A stretch of DNA of 64,000 nucleotides from an uncultured bacterium (GCA_949282215.1 CASDPF010000009.1:1-64000); one strand, 5' to 3'; shown: positions 25,932 through 35,553, numbered from the stretch's first letter. Program-made: numbers and translations. Notes: generated by a model not told the origin, from the sequence alone.

Positions 25932-27902
25932 ATGATTTCCCCAATCGTAGTAAATATATCAAATACAAATAAATATACATCAATAAACGATTATCATAAA
26001 AATTATATCCGTTTTAATCACCAAAGTGATATTTATGCATTATCCTTCGGCAGTAAAAATAAAATACAAGACTTTAATAAAGAACTTTCAAACTTAAATA
26101 ACATTCACTGTGCAAGATGTGGTCAGTATATGATTTCATCTGAAAAATATAAACTTTTACTAGAACAAATCTCACAAGTAAAAACAGTTAAAGAGCTTGA
26201 AAATTTATTATTAGAAAATAGTCAATACATTTCAGAAAATAACCAGCCTATTCTTACGGATTTAAAAAATATAAATGAAAAATATCCAAATCTTGATATA
26301 AAAAATACACTGGAAAAAATATATAATCACGCCCCTAAAGTTTATGCACAAACCTGTCAAAACAATATTAATCTTATTAAACTTGTCACTGAAAAATTAT
26401 ATATGTCAGAACATAATAAAAATGTTTATATAAAAATAATTGATAAGTTAAATTTGCATAAAGATTTTTATCCGTACAAACTAACCGATTTCAGTGCGAT
26501 AATGAATGAATCTTTACGTGATACAGATTATCCCAGAAAAGAAAAATTATATAATAAAGTAATGCTTCATCAAACAAAAGCCTTTCGATATTATAAAAAC
26601 ATAACAAGCCGAAATCTTGTAAATGTTGAGCCTGAAAAAGCTCTAATTGAACTGGGAAAATTATTATTTAAAAAATCTCAATCAGAAATCAGCTTGATTT
26701 CTAAATACAATTCAGCAGATGATAATACAAATAAAATATTAATTTGTGCTGATTGTGCACATCAAACAATAAACAATAAAAGATATTTTAAAATTTCCGA
26801 TGACAAAAAAAAGTTAAAAAACAGATTTACACAATATTTACAAGATATAAACAAAGCTATTGCAAATAACGAGCTCCATGTTGATTCAGATTATTTGAAT
26901 CTTATTACTCAAAATTTAAAAAAAGCATCAGGAAATACTATCATACTAAATGCTAATGATTGGCAATTCCTTGAATATAAAAAGAATTTTTCAGATTTTC
27001 CTTTTGAAAACTTTGAAGATTTGCCTTGCCCTAAATGTAGGGCAAAAATGATGACACATCATCAACGAGAAAAAGTGTTAAAAAAAATACAAGAGAGTAA
27101 TTCTATCCGAGAAATAAATAATATAATAAAAGAAAATCAAAAATATATTCCACCAACTACAAAAAAACTTGCAGAAAAATTTATGGATAAATTTGTAAGA
27201 GATCCTTACATCACAGAAACTCTTATGAAAAAACAAATGACCGCCTACGTAAGAAAACTTGATAGAATAGAACTTAATGCTTTTTCAAAAAAAATTAAAG
27301 ACAAAGTTGAAAATTCTAATTTAACAAACAAAGAAAAAACTGCAATATATAGTACTATTAAAGACCTAAGAGAATTTGACAAAAATGCTAAAGTTTTGTA
27401 CTCTTCAGCAAAATTAAAGGAATTATTAATTAACTCTCCAATATATACAGACAATGAAAAAATAATGTTGAAAATTGATACTGAAGAATTCCTAACCACA
27501 ATAGAAATAATTCAAGGTCCGGTATCTCATTCGCAAAAACTCCGCGAAAATGAGGATTATAATTGGTGCAAAACTTTTGCAGAAAGAATTTTCAGAAAGT
27601 CAACACTAACTCAAGATCACCTGATTGCCCGAAATAACGGAGGAGCAGATGATATTAATAATAAAATAGGATTACATCGAGAATGCAACCAACTTAAAGG
27701 CAAAAAATCACTGTACCAATGGTACAACGAAGATCCGCAAATTGAAGATAATATTAATTATTACCTTGATGAAACCAATAAAAATATTATAAATAAAAAA
27801 CTTAATAATTATGATAATTACGCTTCAAATATAGCTAATAAAATTTATTACCTTGGCGGCGGAAAAAGTAAAATTAAAGAGAAGTTTGACAATAACAATT
27901 AA
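25932..27902 (+). CDS. HNH nuclease domain protein with repeated zinc-binding units
   Basis: 656 aa. The N-terminus has an LSFGS motif (37-41). Then CARCGQYM (C60, C63) heads a unit repeated later from about residue 365 as CPKCRAKM; each copy is followed by a Lys/Glu helix and an 'EN(S/Q)(Q/K)YI' end. A further CADC lies between. The C-terminus is an HNH fold: TQDHLIARNNGGADDINNKI, then GLHRECNQLKGKK (D562-H563, later H and N). HNH domains cut DNA or RNA with a metal ion. No signal peptide. No phage or restriction genes adjoin it. Target unknown. Confidence 0.75.
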   Translation: MISPIVVNISNTNKYTSINDYHKNYIRFNHQSDIYALSFGSKNKIQDFNKELSNLNNIHCARCGQYMISSEKYKLLLEQISQVKTVKELENLLLENSQYISENNQPILTDLKNINEKYPNLDIKNTLEKIYNHAPKVYAQTCQNNINLIKLVTEKLYMSEHNKNVYIKIIDKLNLHKDFYPYKLTDFSAIMNESLRDTDYPRKEKLYNKVMLHQTKAFRYYKNITSRNLVNVEPEKALIELGKLLFKKSQSEISLISKYNSADDNTNKILICADCAHQTINNKRYFKISDDKKKLKNRFTQYLQDINKAIANNELHVDSDYLNLITQNLKKASGNTIILNANDWQFLEYKKNFSDFPFENFEDLPCPKCRAKMMTHHQREKVLKKIQESNSIREINNIIKENQKYIPPTTKKLAEKFMDKFVRDPYITETLMKKQMTAYVRKLDRIELNAFSKKIKDKVENSNLTNKEKTAIYSTIKDLREFDKNAKVLYSSAKLKELLINSPIYTDNEKIMLKIDTEEFLTTIEIIQGPVSHSQKLRENEDYNWCKTFAERIFRKSTLTQDHLIARNNGGADDINNKIGLHRECNQLKGKKSLYQWYNEDPQIEDNINYYLDETNKNIINKKLNNYDNYASNIANKIYYLGGGKSKIKEKFDNNN

Positions 27903-27910
27903 CTATAAGT

Positions 27911-28552
27911 CTATTCTTTATAAGCAACAGTTTTAAAAGTAATTCCTGCAGCAATAGCAGCAATTAAGTTTGTAAAAACAGTAATCGCAACCATTTTCCA
28001 AAATGCACTATGCATAATACCTAAAGCAATAGCTACAGCTGGATTAAACGCACCTACACAAATAGTTCCGCCAACAGCAAAAATACCCACAGTAACAGTT
28101 GCACCTATAGCCAGACCATAATAGGAATTTCCATTAACAGATTTAGCCGTCGCAGTAAGTAATACGACATAACATAGAGCATAAGTATATAAAAACTCTC
28201 CTAATATAAGTCCCGGTAAACTAAATTCAGCTCCGCGTAAATAAGTTTCAGGAGATATAATACAATTAACACAAAATGCAGCAACCACACCGCCTACAAT
28301 TTGTGCAACAGCATAAGGTAACCACTGAGAAGGAGGAAGTGCACCTCTGATTACGGCAGCTAAAGAGACAGCAGGATTATAATGCCCGCCTGATATAAAA
28401 CCGCCTGCGTATACCATGATCATTAACGAAAAGCCTATTGCTATGGCAGGAATAACTCCGCTTCCTCCAAATAAAATAGAACTACCGACTGTAAACACAA
28501 GAAAGAATGTTCCGATAAATTCTACTAAATATTTTTTTAAATTCTCTTTCAT
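27911..28552 (-). CDS. Aquaporin (MIP family)
   Basis: 213 aa, six membrane helices and two half-helices with GGHYNPAVS (NPA 59-61) and GAFNPAVAI (NPA 170-172). Conducts water or small neutral solutes through the inner membrane. Most bacterial aquaporins have Arg after the second NPA (the selectivity-filter Arg); here it is Val173, so the pore may be wider or differently selective. Too short a signature to decide AqpZ versus GlpF type. Confidence 0.9.
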   Translation of the reverse strand: MKENLKKYLVEFIGTFFLVFTVGSSILFGGSGVIPAIAIGFSLMIMVYAGGFISGGHYNPAVSLAAVIRGALPPSQWLPYAVAQIVGGVVAAFCVNCIISPETYLRGAEFSLPGLILGEFLYTYALCYVVLLTATAKSVNGNSYYGLAIGATVTVGIFAVGGTICVGAFNPAVAIALGIMHSAFWKMVAITVFTNLIAAIAAGITFKTVAYKE

Positions 28553-28698
28553 TATTTTCTCCTATAAATTTGCTATGAAAAATGATATACTGCCATCACT
28601 CATTTTCACTCAATACACTAAAACTTTAAAATCCATATAAAAATTTTTCATCCGACAACTTTCTTATTGAAAAAGATTTTTTATAGTAATATAAAAAT

Positions 28699-29427
28699 AT
28701 GTTTTATTTTGATGAAATTAACGGAAAAAAGATACTACGCTCAGATTTGATAAAAACAGAGCATTTTTTTACAACGAGAGAAAGTTGTATAAAAACCAAA
28801 GAACCTGATTTTGAAGATATAGTAAAAAACAATAGAGAAGATATAAAAAAATATTTGAATGTAAATAATTTAGTTTCCCCAAAACAAACACACACATCAA
28901 ATATTGAAATTGTACAACTTGACAAAGAAGAATATCCTGACACAGACGGCTTAATTCTAACAGAAAAAAATACAGCGATATTTTTAAACTTTGCAGACTG
29001 CACACCTGTAATTATTTATGACAATAAACAAAATATAGGTGCAATATCTCATGCTGGCTGGCGGGGAACAGCAGGTAATATTGCATCTAAAACAGTAGAA
29101 AAAATGGTAAAAGAATTTTCATCCAAACCTGAAAATATTACAGCTGCAATAGGACCTGCAATTTCTATGTGCTGTTATAATGTGGGAAAAGAAGTTTTTG
29201 AAAAACTTAAATCAACAGTTAAAAACTTCGATAATTTATATGAAATTCGCAACGGAGAAATTTTTGTAGATTTAAAAGGAATAAACCAACGTCAATTAGC
29301 AGAATGCGGAGTAGAAGAAATTGATGTATGTCCATATTGTACAGTTTGCGACAATGATATGTTTTTTTCATACAGAAAAGAAAATGCAACAACAAATCGC
29401 CATAGTGCCGTACTTAAATTGAAATAA
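28699..29427 (+). CDS. pgeF: YfiH/LACC1-type purine nucleoside phosphorylase family
   Basis: 242 aa, the family earlier called multicopper polyphenol oxidase, now linked to purine nucleoside phosphorolysis/adenosine deamination. The metal site is complete: H65 in PKQTHTSN, C101 in NFADCTPV and H118 in SHAGWRGTAGN. GPAISMCCYNVGKEVFE and the C-terminal RHSAVLK also fit. TAATAT (28687-28692) ends 6 nt before the ATG without an SD. It overlaps convergent pabA by 14 nt. Confidence 0.88.
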   Translation: MFYFDEINGKKILRSDLIKTEHFFTTRESCIKTKEPDFEDIVKNNREDIKKYLNVNNLVSPKQTHTSNIEIVQLDKEEYPDTDGLILTEKNTAIFLNFADCTPVIIYDNKQNIGAISHAGWRGTAGNIASKTVEKMVKEFSSKPENITAAIGPAISMCCYNVGKEVFEKLKSTVKNFDNLYEIRNGEIFVDLKGINQRQLAECGVEEIDVCPYCTVCDNDMFFSYRKENATTNRHSAVLKLK

Positions 29428-29968
29428 AATTTTCAAATATTTTATGACCATACTCAGATAAAATTGCCTCAGGATGAAATTGCACTCCAAATATAGGTAG
29501 AGTCTTATGTTCAAGTGCCATATTTATATCATCAGCAGTCTTTGCAGTTTCAAGGAGAGAATCGGGCAAATTATTAACCATAAGAGAATGATATCTCGTT
29601 ACATTAAACCTTTCAGGAATTCCTTCGAACAACTTTGATTTTTTGTGAACAATTTCAGAAACTTTTCCATGAAATGGTTCTTTAGATTTAACGACCTCTC
29701 CACCGAAAAACTTTGCAATACATTGATGTCCGAGACAAACTCCGAGAATTTTTTTAGTCTTATAAAACTCCTCTATAACTTTCATAGAAACTCCGGCTGT
29801 ATCAGGATTTCCTGCCCCAGGGGAAATAATAATACTCTCAAAATCCATCTTCTTTAATTCTTCGATACTTACCTTATCGTTTTCAAATACAATAGGAGAT
29901 ATCCCGAGTTCTCTCAAATATTGTACGATGTTATATGTAAAAGAATCATAATTATCAATCAAAATCAT
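29414..29968 (-). CDS. pabA: Aminodeoxychorismate/anthranilate synthase glutamine amidotransferase
   Basis: 184 aa class I glutamine amidotransferase. MILIDNYDSFTYNIVQYL is the usual start, GVCLGHQCIA carries the nucleophilic Cys, and FHPEAILSE the His-Glu pair. It supplies ammonia to the PabB partner for aminodeoxychorismate (folate) synthesis. Start 29968 fits homology and overlaps the pabB stop as ATGA, so the two are translationally coupled. With PabB rather than TrpE next to it, folate is the likely pathway. Confidence 0.92.
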   Translation of the reverse strand: MILIDNYDSFTYNIVQYLRELGISPIVFENDKVSIEELKKMDFESIIISPGAGNPDTAGVSMKVIEEFYKTKKILGVCLGHQCIAKFFGGEVVKSKEPFHGKVSEIVHKKSKLFEGIPERFNVTRYHSLMVNNLPDSLLETAKTADDINMALEHKTLPIFGVQFHPEAILSEYGHKIFENFISI

Positions 29969-31611
29969 AAGACAACCTTTTTTATACCGCGGACAGAATT
30001 TATACAATAAATATTTTGTGCATTTAATAAATCCTGTCTATATAAAACCCTTTCTTCACAAACATAACTCTCCAAGAGATTTTGACGCAAAACCCCGTTC
30101 AATAATCCGCAAGATAATGGAGGAGTATAGAATTTTCCGTCATCAAGTTCAAGAATAATATTTGTTCTGGCACCTTCACACAACTCTCCTCGTTCGTTAA
30201 AGAAAATTTCATCATAGACTTCTTCTTTTTTAATTTTCATATAACTTTCTTCATACCACGGTTTAAAAGTAGTTTTATGTTTTAAAAACTCATTTTTGCT
30301 GTCTAAAACTATATCAGAAACTTTTATTTGATTAATAACTGTACGCTGATAAGGACTGTATTGTATATCGTAGCTTCCGTCCCTATGGAGAAGAATACGC
30401 ATAATTCCATCCTGCTCAGGTTCAATATAATAAAGCTGTTCATTAAACTTAAACCCGAAATGCTCAGCACTTTTTTTTAAACGTTCAAAATGCTCGTTTT
30501 TAAGAAACATAGACTTATTTTTCACTTTTATAGTTTCAATAATGCTAAATTCGTGTTTCAAAACCTTAGCCTTAGTGAAAGTTTCATCCCACTCATCTTT
30601 AATATCAGAATCCCACACTACAGCACCGCCTACTCTGTATTTATATAAATTATCACCTGAAAACTTTTGCAAAATCCTAATTGGTACACTAAATACAGAC
30701 TCACTAGGAGTCAAAAAACCTATAGCACCACAATAAACATTACGTTTACCTGATTCAATTCTATCAATAATATTCATCGTACTAATTTTCGGAGCACCTG
30801 TAATAGAACCGCAAGGAAATATAGCTTCAAAAATATCTAAAAGAGTTGTCCCCTCAAGCATATCAGCTTCAATTTGAGAAGTCATTTGGTGGAGTGTTTT
30901 ATGCGTTTCAATTTCAAAAAGTTTTGATACCTTAACGCTTCCTGTTTTGGCTATTCTGCCGAGATCATTCCTCAATAAATCAACAATCATAACATTCTCT
31001 GCTCGATTTTTTATATCATTTTTAAGGAAATTAATATTTGCAACATCCTGCTCATAATTTTCACCTCGTTTGATAGTCCCCTTCATCGGTTTGGTAACAA
31101 TATGATTTCCGTCCAGTCTAAAAAATAGCTCTGGAGAAAACGACAATATCGTATCATACTCATTACTAAAAAATGCATTGTATGGAGTCTTTTGTTTTTG
31201 CAAAAGGAAATTATACAAATCAATAGGCTCACCTGAAGCTTTTACACTCCAATCGTAAGTATAATTTACCTCATAGGTATTACCATCCGAAATTTCCTCT
31301 TTAATTTCAGACAACGCTTTTTCATAATCAGAAAAAGTCAAATTTGGAGAAGCTTCAATATTAACTACACTATTTTTATTCGGTCTGAATTCTTCATATT
31401 CGTCAAAAACTTCAAAATATAAAAGCGGCAACTCTGAGTTCACATCTTTTTCAAGAAAAACATCCTTAGCTTCATAACGAACATATCCCATCAAATAAAA
31501 CTTTTTACGAAGCTGCTCAATTTCATCAAAACATTTATATAATTCCTGACCATTAAATGCTTTAATAACTTTAAGCGGATTATTAAACAATTTGTCCGAA
31601 TAAATTATCAT
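29965..31611 (-). CDS. pabB: Aminodeoxychorismate synthase component I fused to aminodeoxychorismate lyase
   Basis: 548 aa, two domains. Residues 1 to about 335 are the chorismate-binding enzyme with PCGSITGAPKISTMNIIDRIE and KTHQMTS-like elements (HKTLHQMTSQIE). Residues from about 350 are a class IV aminotransferase/lyase (YDEIFFNERGELCEGARTN, then GLLNGVLRQNLLE) as in PabC, which releases p-aminobenzoate. The fusion makes both steps to PABA in one protein. The start at 31611 begins the homology; a longer frame upstream looks non-coding. TGtTATAAA lies 9 nt before it. Confidence 0.9.
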   Translation of the reverse strand: MIIYSDKLFNNPLKVIKAFNGQELYKCFDEIEQLRKKFYLMGYVRYEAKDVFLEKDVNSELPLLYFEVFDEYEEFRPNKNSVVNIEASPNLTFSDYEKALSEIKEEISDGNTYEVNYTYDWSVKASGEPIDLYNFLLQKQKTPYNAFFSNEYDTILSFSPELFFRLDGNHIVTKPMKGTIKRGENYEQDVANINFLKNDIKNRAENVMIVDLLRNDLGRIAKTGSVKVSKLFEIETHKTLHQMTSQIEADMLEGTTLLDIFEAIFPCGSITGAPKISTMNIIDRIESGKRNVYCGAIGFLTPSESVFSVPIRILQKFSGDNLYKYRVGGAVVWDSDIKDEWDETFTKAKVLKHEFSIIETIKVKNKSMFLKNEHFERLKKSAEHFGFKFNEQLYYIEPEQDGIMRILLHRDGSYDIQYSPYQRTVINQIKVSDIVLDSKNEFLKHKTTFKPWYEESYMKIKKEEVYDEIFFNERGELCEGARTNIILELDDGKFYTPPLSCGLLNGVLRQNLLESYVCEERVLYRQDLLNAQNIYCINSVRGIKKVVL

Positions 31612-31715
31612 AAAAAGTATTTTATAACAAAAATTAAAAATAACGAAAATATTTACAAAATATTGAATAGATAGCAATTTCATGATAAATTACTGCTGTA
31701 AAGATGAGGGAAAAT

Positions 31716-32129
31716 ATGAAAAAATTTTTATTTTTAATTTGTATGATTACTATTGCTATACCTGCATTTGCAGATAACAGTGATGCAATACAATATATGA
31801 ATCAATCACAAGGATTTTCAGGCTTTAATCGTTCCTTGCCACAGTCAGGATCTTTTAAAAATTTAGAAAAAAATACAAAATTTACAGCTACTGAAACAGA
31901 AGAAAATGAATATTCTCACTATGACAAGGATGGTTATAGAATTGAAGAAGATGACATCCCTGCAAAAACAGAAAAAAAAGTTATAAAAACATTAAAAGAT
32001 TCAAACGGACAAGTTAAAGCACCTCAAAGTACGCCTATGACTTATGACAAATTTCCACAAAACTATGGAAACGGTGATTCTATGATGATGCAAAATATGA
32101 TGATGCCTATGGGAAATATGATGTTTTAA
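31716..32129 (+). CDS. Exported Met-rich small protein
   Basis: 137 aa with a signal peptide (MKKFLFLICMITIAIPAFA, cut near residue 19-20). The mature part is Ser/Gln/Asn- and charge-rich and likely disordered; the last 20 residues are very Met-rich (SMMMQNMMMPMGNMMF), which could bind copper or form an adhesive tail, both speculation. The start at 31716 follows GAGGG; an ATG at 31704 lacks an SD. First of four short plus-strand genes with small gaps. Confidence 0.65.
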   Translation: MKKFLFLICMITIAIPAFADNSDAIQYMNQSQGFSGFNRSLPQSGSFKNLEKNTKFTATETEENEYSHYDKDGYRIEEDDIPAKTEKKVIKTLKDSNGQVKAPQSTPMTYDKFPQNYGNGDSMMMQNMMMPMGNMMF

Positions 32130-32149
32130 TTTAAGAATAAGGAAGAATT

Positions 32150-32857
32150 ATGTTTAAAAAATTTGTAAACACAATTTTAATTGTATCAGCAATTCTTACA
32201 CTTGGACTAAAAGCTTCGGCAACACAGTGGATATCTGCAAACAATAATTTGGGAAATATCATATACGTAGATACTGACAGCATACAACAAAAAGAAAATC
32301 GGATTTTTTATTATGTCAAATACTACGAGGAAAAAATCAAAAATGACAGCAAAGTTCTTGTAATGTCAGAAGGTAATCATCCTTTTGTAATAGGAGATCC
32401 GATTGCATATAAAAACAGGTACTTTATGAATAGTATACAAAGTGTAAATGATAAAGTTATGAATTATGCTGCGAAAAATTCAATTCCGGAAGTTCAACCC
32501 GGAAGCGACTTAGACAGCATACCAGTAAACTTAGATCCTTACGCAAAAAATGTAATTACAAAAATAAAAAGTAACTTAAAATATAAATTTACATACAGAA
32601 ACAGTTCAGCCCGAGCAATGATAAAAATTAACAAAAACGGCGAATTGAAAAAAGTACATATATATGAATCATCAGGCAACAAAAAACTGGATATGGCACT
32701 AAATAAAGCAATAGAAGCATCAGCTCCATTTGATCCATTACCGGAAGAATATGATAAAACTTTTGCAATACTATGGATAGATGTTAACTATGGCAAAGAT
32801 AAATCAATTATCTTGTTAAACTCAGTCATTTCACTCGGTAAAATGATACTTAGATAA
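32150..32857 (+). CDS. Exported protein with TonB-like C-terminal domain
   Basis: 235 aa. Signal peptide about 1-24 (ILIVSAILTLGLKASA). From about residue 150 the sequence ARAMIKINKNGELKKVHIYE … LDMALNKAIEASAPFDPLP follows the TonB/TolA C-terminal pattern. There is no N-terminal TonB anchor or Pro-rich linker, so it is probably a periplasmic TonB-C protein rather than true TonB. The SD AAGGAA precedes the ATG. Likely co-transcribed with its neighbours. Confidence 0.72.
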   Translation: MFKKFVNTILIVSAILTLGLKASATQWISANNNLGNIIYVDTDSIQQKENRIFYYVKYYEEKIKNDSKVLVMSEGNHPFVIGDPIAYKNRYFMNSIQSVNDKVMNYAAKNSIPEVQPGSDLDSIPVNLDPYAKNVITKIKSNLKYKFTYRNSSARAMIKINKNGELKKVHIYESSGNKKLDMALNKAIEASAPFDPLPEEYDKTFAILWIDVNYGKDKSIILLNSVISLGKMILR

Positions 32858-32867
32858 AAGGGAATTA

Positions 32868-33107
32868 ATGGATAATACAATAACAGCAGCTCCAAAAACA
32901 ATAAATTGGCAAAAAAGAAAACAGCTCGTAAGTTGGTCCGGCTATGCAGCTATAGGACTGGGAACATTATGCGGAGTTACCGGTATAGTAAAAGTCCCTC
33001 AAAAAAGGAATATTCATAAAATATCAGCATACCTTACTGGAATAACAGCATTCATACATTTGGGATTTGCAAAAGGCTGGGATAAAATTTTTAGTAAAAA
33101 TAAATAG
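32868..33107 (+). CDS. Small membrane protein
   Basis: 79 aa with two hydrophobic segments (WSGYAAIGLGTLCGVTGIV and ISAYLTGITAFIHLGFA) flanked by Lys/Arg, so probably two membrane helices with both ends in the cytoplasm. An SD (AAGGGAATTA) lies upstream, 11 nt after the previous stop. No family recognised. Confidence 0.6.
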   Translation: MDNTITAAPKTINWQKRKQLVSWSGYAAIGLGTLCGVTGIVKVPQKRNIHKISAYLTGITAFIHLGFAKGWDKIFSKNK

Positions 33108-33127
33108 ATAAAAAAACGGTAAAGAAA

Positions 33128-34684
33128 ATGGCAGAAAATATAATAGCAAAAGAAGAAGAATGGCACCCCTCAATTAACCCTTGGATAATGATTACTCCGG
33201 TAATGCTTGCAATTTTTATGTTTGTATTGGATGAAACGATTTCCAACGTAGCATTAACATATATTGCAGGTTCAATGTCTGTAAGTTTAAATGAATCGAC
33301 TTGGGTGCTTACAAGTTACTTAATCGCGAGCGGAATTGCAATACCACTTGTCGCATCAGCATCAAAACTTTTCGGAAGAAAAAATTATTTCATGATTTGT
33401 TTAATGGTATTTACATTTTCGTCATTTCTTTGTGCAGTATCAAAATCAATGATAATGATAGTTTTAGCAAGATTTTTGCAAGGCCTCGGCGGAGGAGGAC
33501 TATTACCTTTGGGACAATCAATAATGCTTGAAAGTTTTCCTAAAAAAGACCGCCCAAAATCAATGGCAATTTTTGGTATTGCAGTAATTTTTGCACCATT
33601 AATCGGGCCTGTTCTTGGCGGATGGATTACCGAAAATTGGTCTTGGCCTTGGATTTATTTAATTAACGTACCATTAGGTTTTTTATGCTTATATCTTTCT
33701 AAAAATTTACTGGAAGAACCGCCTTATGCAAAAAAACAAAAAAATGTTCACTTTGATTATAAAGGAATGATGTTTCTTTCAGGTTGGTTAATATGCTTGC
33801 AAATAGTTCTTGACAAAGGGAATGATGCCGATTGGTTCGGAGCAGCTTGGATTTGCTGGTTGAGTGCAATATCTTTAATATTTGCAATTCTATTTTTTGT
33901 ATCTCAAGCAAAAGGTAAAGAACCGCTTATTGATTTAAGAGTTTTAAAAGACAGAACATACTTTTTCGGAACACTTGTTCAGGTAATTTTAATGGGTGTA
34001 TTTTTATCGTCAGCGGCACTTTTACCGTCAATGTTACAAAATTTACTCGGATACACCGCATATTTAAGCGGTCTATCTATGGGGTCAAGAGGTGTAGGGA
34101 GTTTTATCGGCGTTGCTTTGTATTTAACTTTATCAAAAAAATTAGGCGACAGACGCATTGTTATGATAGGTTTAATTCTTCTTGGGTTTGGAAGCGTATT
34201 CTTTGGCGATATAAACTTGCAAATAAACCTTTCTACTATTGCAGTACCGAATATTCTATACGGTTCAGGACTATTCCTTGCTTTAACTCCGCTTATACCG
34301 CTTTCTTTTTCTACAATTAAAAATGAAAATATGACTAATGCTACAGGGCTTCAGAATTTAGTTAAAAATATAGGTGGTGCAATCGGGACTTCAATTGGTA
34401 CAACAATGGTTGCAAGATTTGCACAAGCACATCAACATCTTATGACAAATCATTTGCATGAGACAAGCAATGTCTATGTGGAACGCATAGGAGAACTTTC
34501 AGGTGCATTTTCACAAATAGCAGATTCTATGACAGCTCATACGATGGCACAAAGTCAAATTTACTCACAACTGGTACAACAAGCTCACCTTTGGGGCTAT
34601 ATTGATACATTCCGCTGGTTTGCGTTTGCAACTTTTATGCTTATCCCGATGCTTGTATTTATTAAAAAACCTAAAATCACTTGA
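33128..34684 (+). CDS. MFS multidrug exporter, DHA2 (EmrB/QacA) type, second copy
   Basis: 518 aa paralogue of the 8486 gene with about 14 membrane helices. Motifs: ETISNVALTYIAG in TM1, ARFLQGLGGGGLLPLGQS, and GPVLGGWITENW (motif C). It follows the small membrane protein by 20 nt and probably ends the 31716-34684 operon. No HlyD-type partner is adjacent. The last codons overlap the -35 box of the next promoter. Confidence 0.9.
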   Translation: MAENIIAKEEEWHPSINPWIMITPVMLAIFMFVLDETISNVALTYIAGSMSVSLNESTWVLTSYLIASGIAIPLVASASKLFGRKNYFMICLMVFTFSSFLCAVSKSMIMIVLARFLQGLGGGGLLPLGQSIMLESFPKKDRPKSMAIFGIAVIFAPLIGPVLGGWITENWSWPWIYLINVPLGFLCLYLSKNLLEEPPYAKKQKNVHFDYKGMMFLSGWLICLQIVLDKGNDADWFGAAWICWLSAISLIFAILFFVSQAKGKEPLIDLRVLKDRTYFFGTLVQVILMGVFLSSAALLPSMLQNLLGYTAYLSGLSMGSRGVGSFIGVALYLTLSKKLGDRRIVMIGLILLGFGSVFFGDINLQINLSTIAVPNILYGSGLFLALTPLIPLSFSTIKNENMTNATGLQNLVKNIGGAIGTSIGTTMVARFAQAHQHLMTNHLHETSNVYVERIGELSGAFSQIADSMTAHTMAQSQIYSQLVQQAHLWGYIDTFRWFAFATFMLIPMLVFIKKPKIT

Positions 34685-34813
34685 TAAATTTAATAATATC
34701 AGTTATACTTATATATGGTAAAATAAAGGAGGATTTTATGGAAATCATTGATATGACTGAATTTCTGACAGGGGGGGGGGGGCTCATTTAAAGCCGGCGG
34801 GCTTTTGTACGCT
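34681..34813 (+). promoter_or_regulatory. Poly-G leader of pilin 5
   Basis: Promoter TTGATA (34681-34686), 17 nt, TATACT (34704-34709); AGGAGG (34727-34732); leader ATG at 34738 reading MEIIDMTEFLT, then 12 G (34771-34782). With 12 G the frame ends LI-stop. With 11 or 14 G it would run in frame into pilin 5 through the ATG at 34814. AAAGCC-ggcg-GGCTTT followed by T (34790-34807) is an attenuator-like hairpin just before the pilin start. The sequence is unrelated to cassettes 1-4. Confidence 0.7.
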
Positions 34814-35515
34814 ATGGGATTAACCCGCAAAAAATCAGGTTTTACCTTAGCTGAAGTTCTGATTACTTTAGGTGTTATAGGTGTTGTTGCGGCAATGACT
34901 CTGCCGGCTCTGGTTACAAATTACAAAGGTAATATACTGAAAACACAGCTTCAAAAATCATATTCTGTTATGCAGAATGCCTTGCAAATGATGAATAATG
35001 AGCAGGGTTTTGTAGCAAAACCGGGTTCTTATGCACAAAGAACTTTTATAAGTACGTATAAAAAATATTTATTAGTCGCAAGTGATTGCAACAGTGATAA
35101 ATGTGAATCCCGATATGAGGAAAATGAAGATGGTGATTTAGTAATGACCAATAATTCCTCCAATTATAAAACATACAATAATAAAAAATTAACAAATCAA
35201 TATCTTGATGATGGACAGCTTATTCTTCCGGACGGAAGCTTTATTATGATTCAAAATGAAGTGATAGCATTGGATGGTACCATATTAATTTCTGTAGATG
35301 TAAACGGCATCTATAAAAAACCAAACCGCTGGGGGCATGATTTGTTCACTTTTCAAATTATGGATGACGGTAAGCTGTTACCTATGGGCAGTGACGGAAC
35401 CCTATTTGATAATGATACTTACTGCTCGGTAACAAGCAGTTCCAGTATAAACGGTATTGCATGCACCTACAGAGCACTTACTGAAAAAGATTACTTCAAA
35501 AACCTGCCTAAATAA
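34814..35515 (+). CDS. Type IV prepilin-like protein (pilin 5)
   Basis: 233 aa. MGLTRKKSG is followed by FTLAEVLITLGVIGVVAAMT, a standard prepilin cut after Gly. The C-terminal domain (…DGKLLPMGSDGT…) differs from both other pilin classes. The ATG at 34814 has no SD of its own; the strong SD belongs to the leader ORF at 34738, which is out of frame at the present G count. Efficient translation may thus need a shift in the G run. Confidence 0.82.
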   Translation: MGLTRKKSGFTLAEVLITLGVIGVVAAMTLPALVTNYKGNILKTQLQKSYSVMQNALQMMNNEQGFVAKPGSYAQRTFISTYKKYLLVASDCNSDKCESRYEENEDGDLVMTNNSSNYKTYNNKKLTNQYLDDGQLILPDGSFIMIQNEVIALDGTILISVDVNGIYKKPNRWGHDLFTFQIMDDGKLLPMGSDGTLFDNDTYCSVTSSSSINGIACTYRALTEKDYFKNLPK

Positions 35516-35553
35516 TGATTTCGTGATATTATAAATTCACGAAAGGCAAGATA

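Noticed and set aside
29968-30007. Longer N-terminus for PabA (start at 30007)
   Set aside because: Family homology begins exactly at MILIDNYDSFTYN, and ATGA coupling with pabB fixes the start at 29968.
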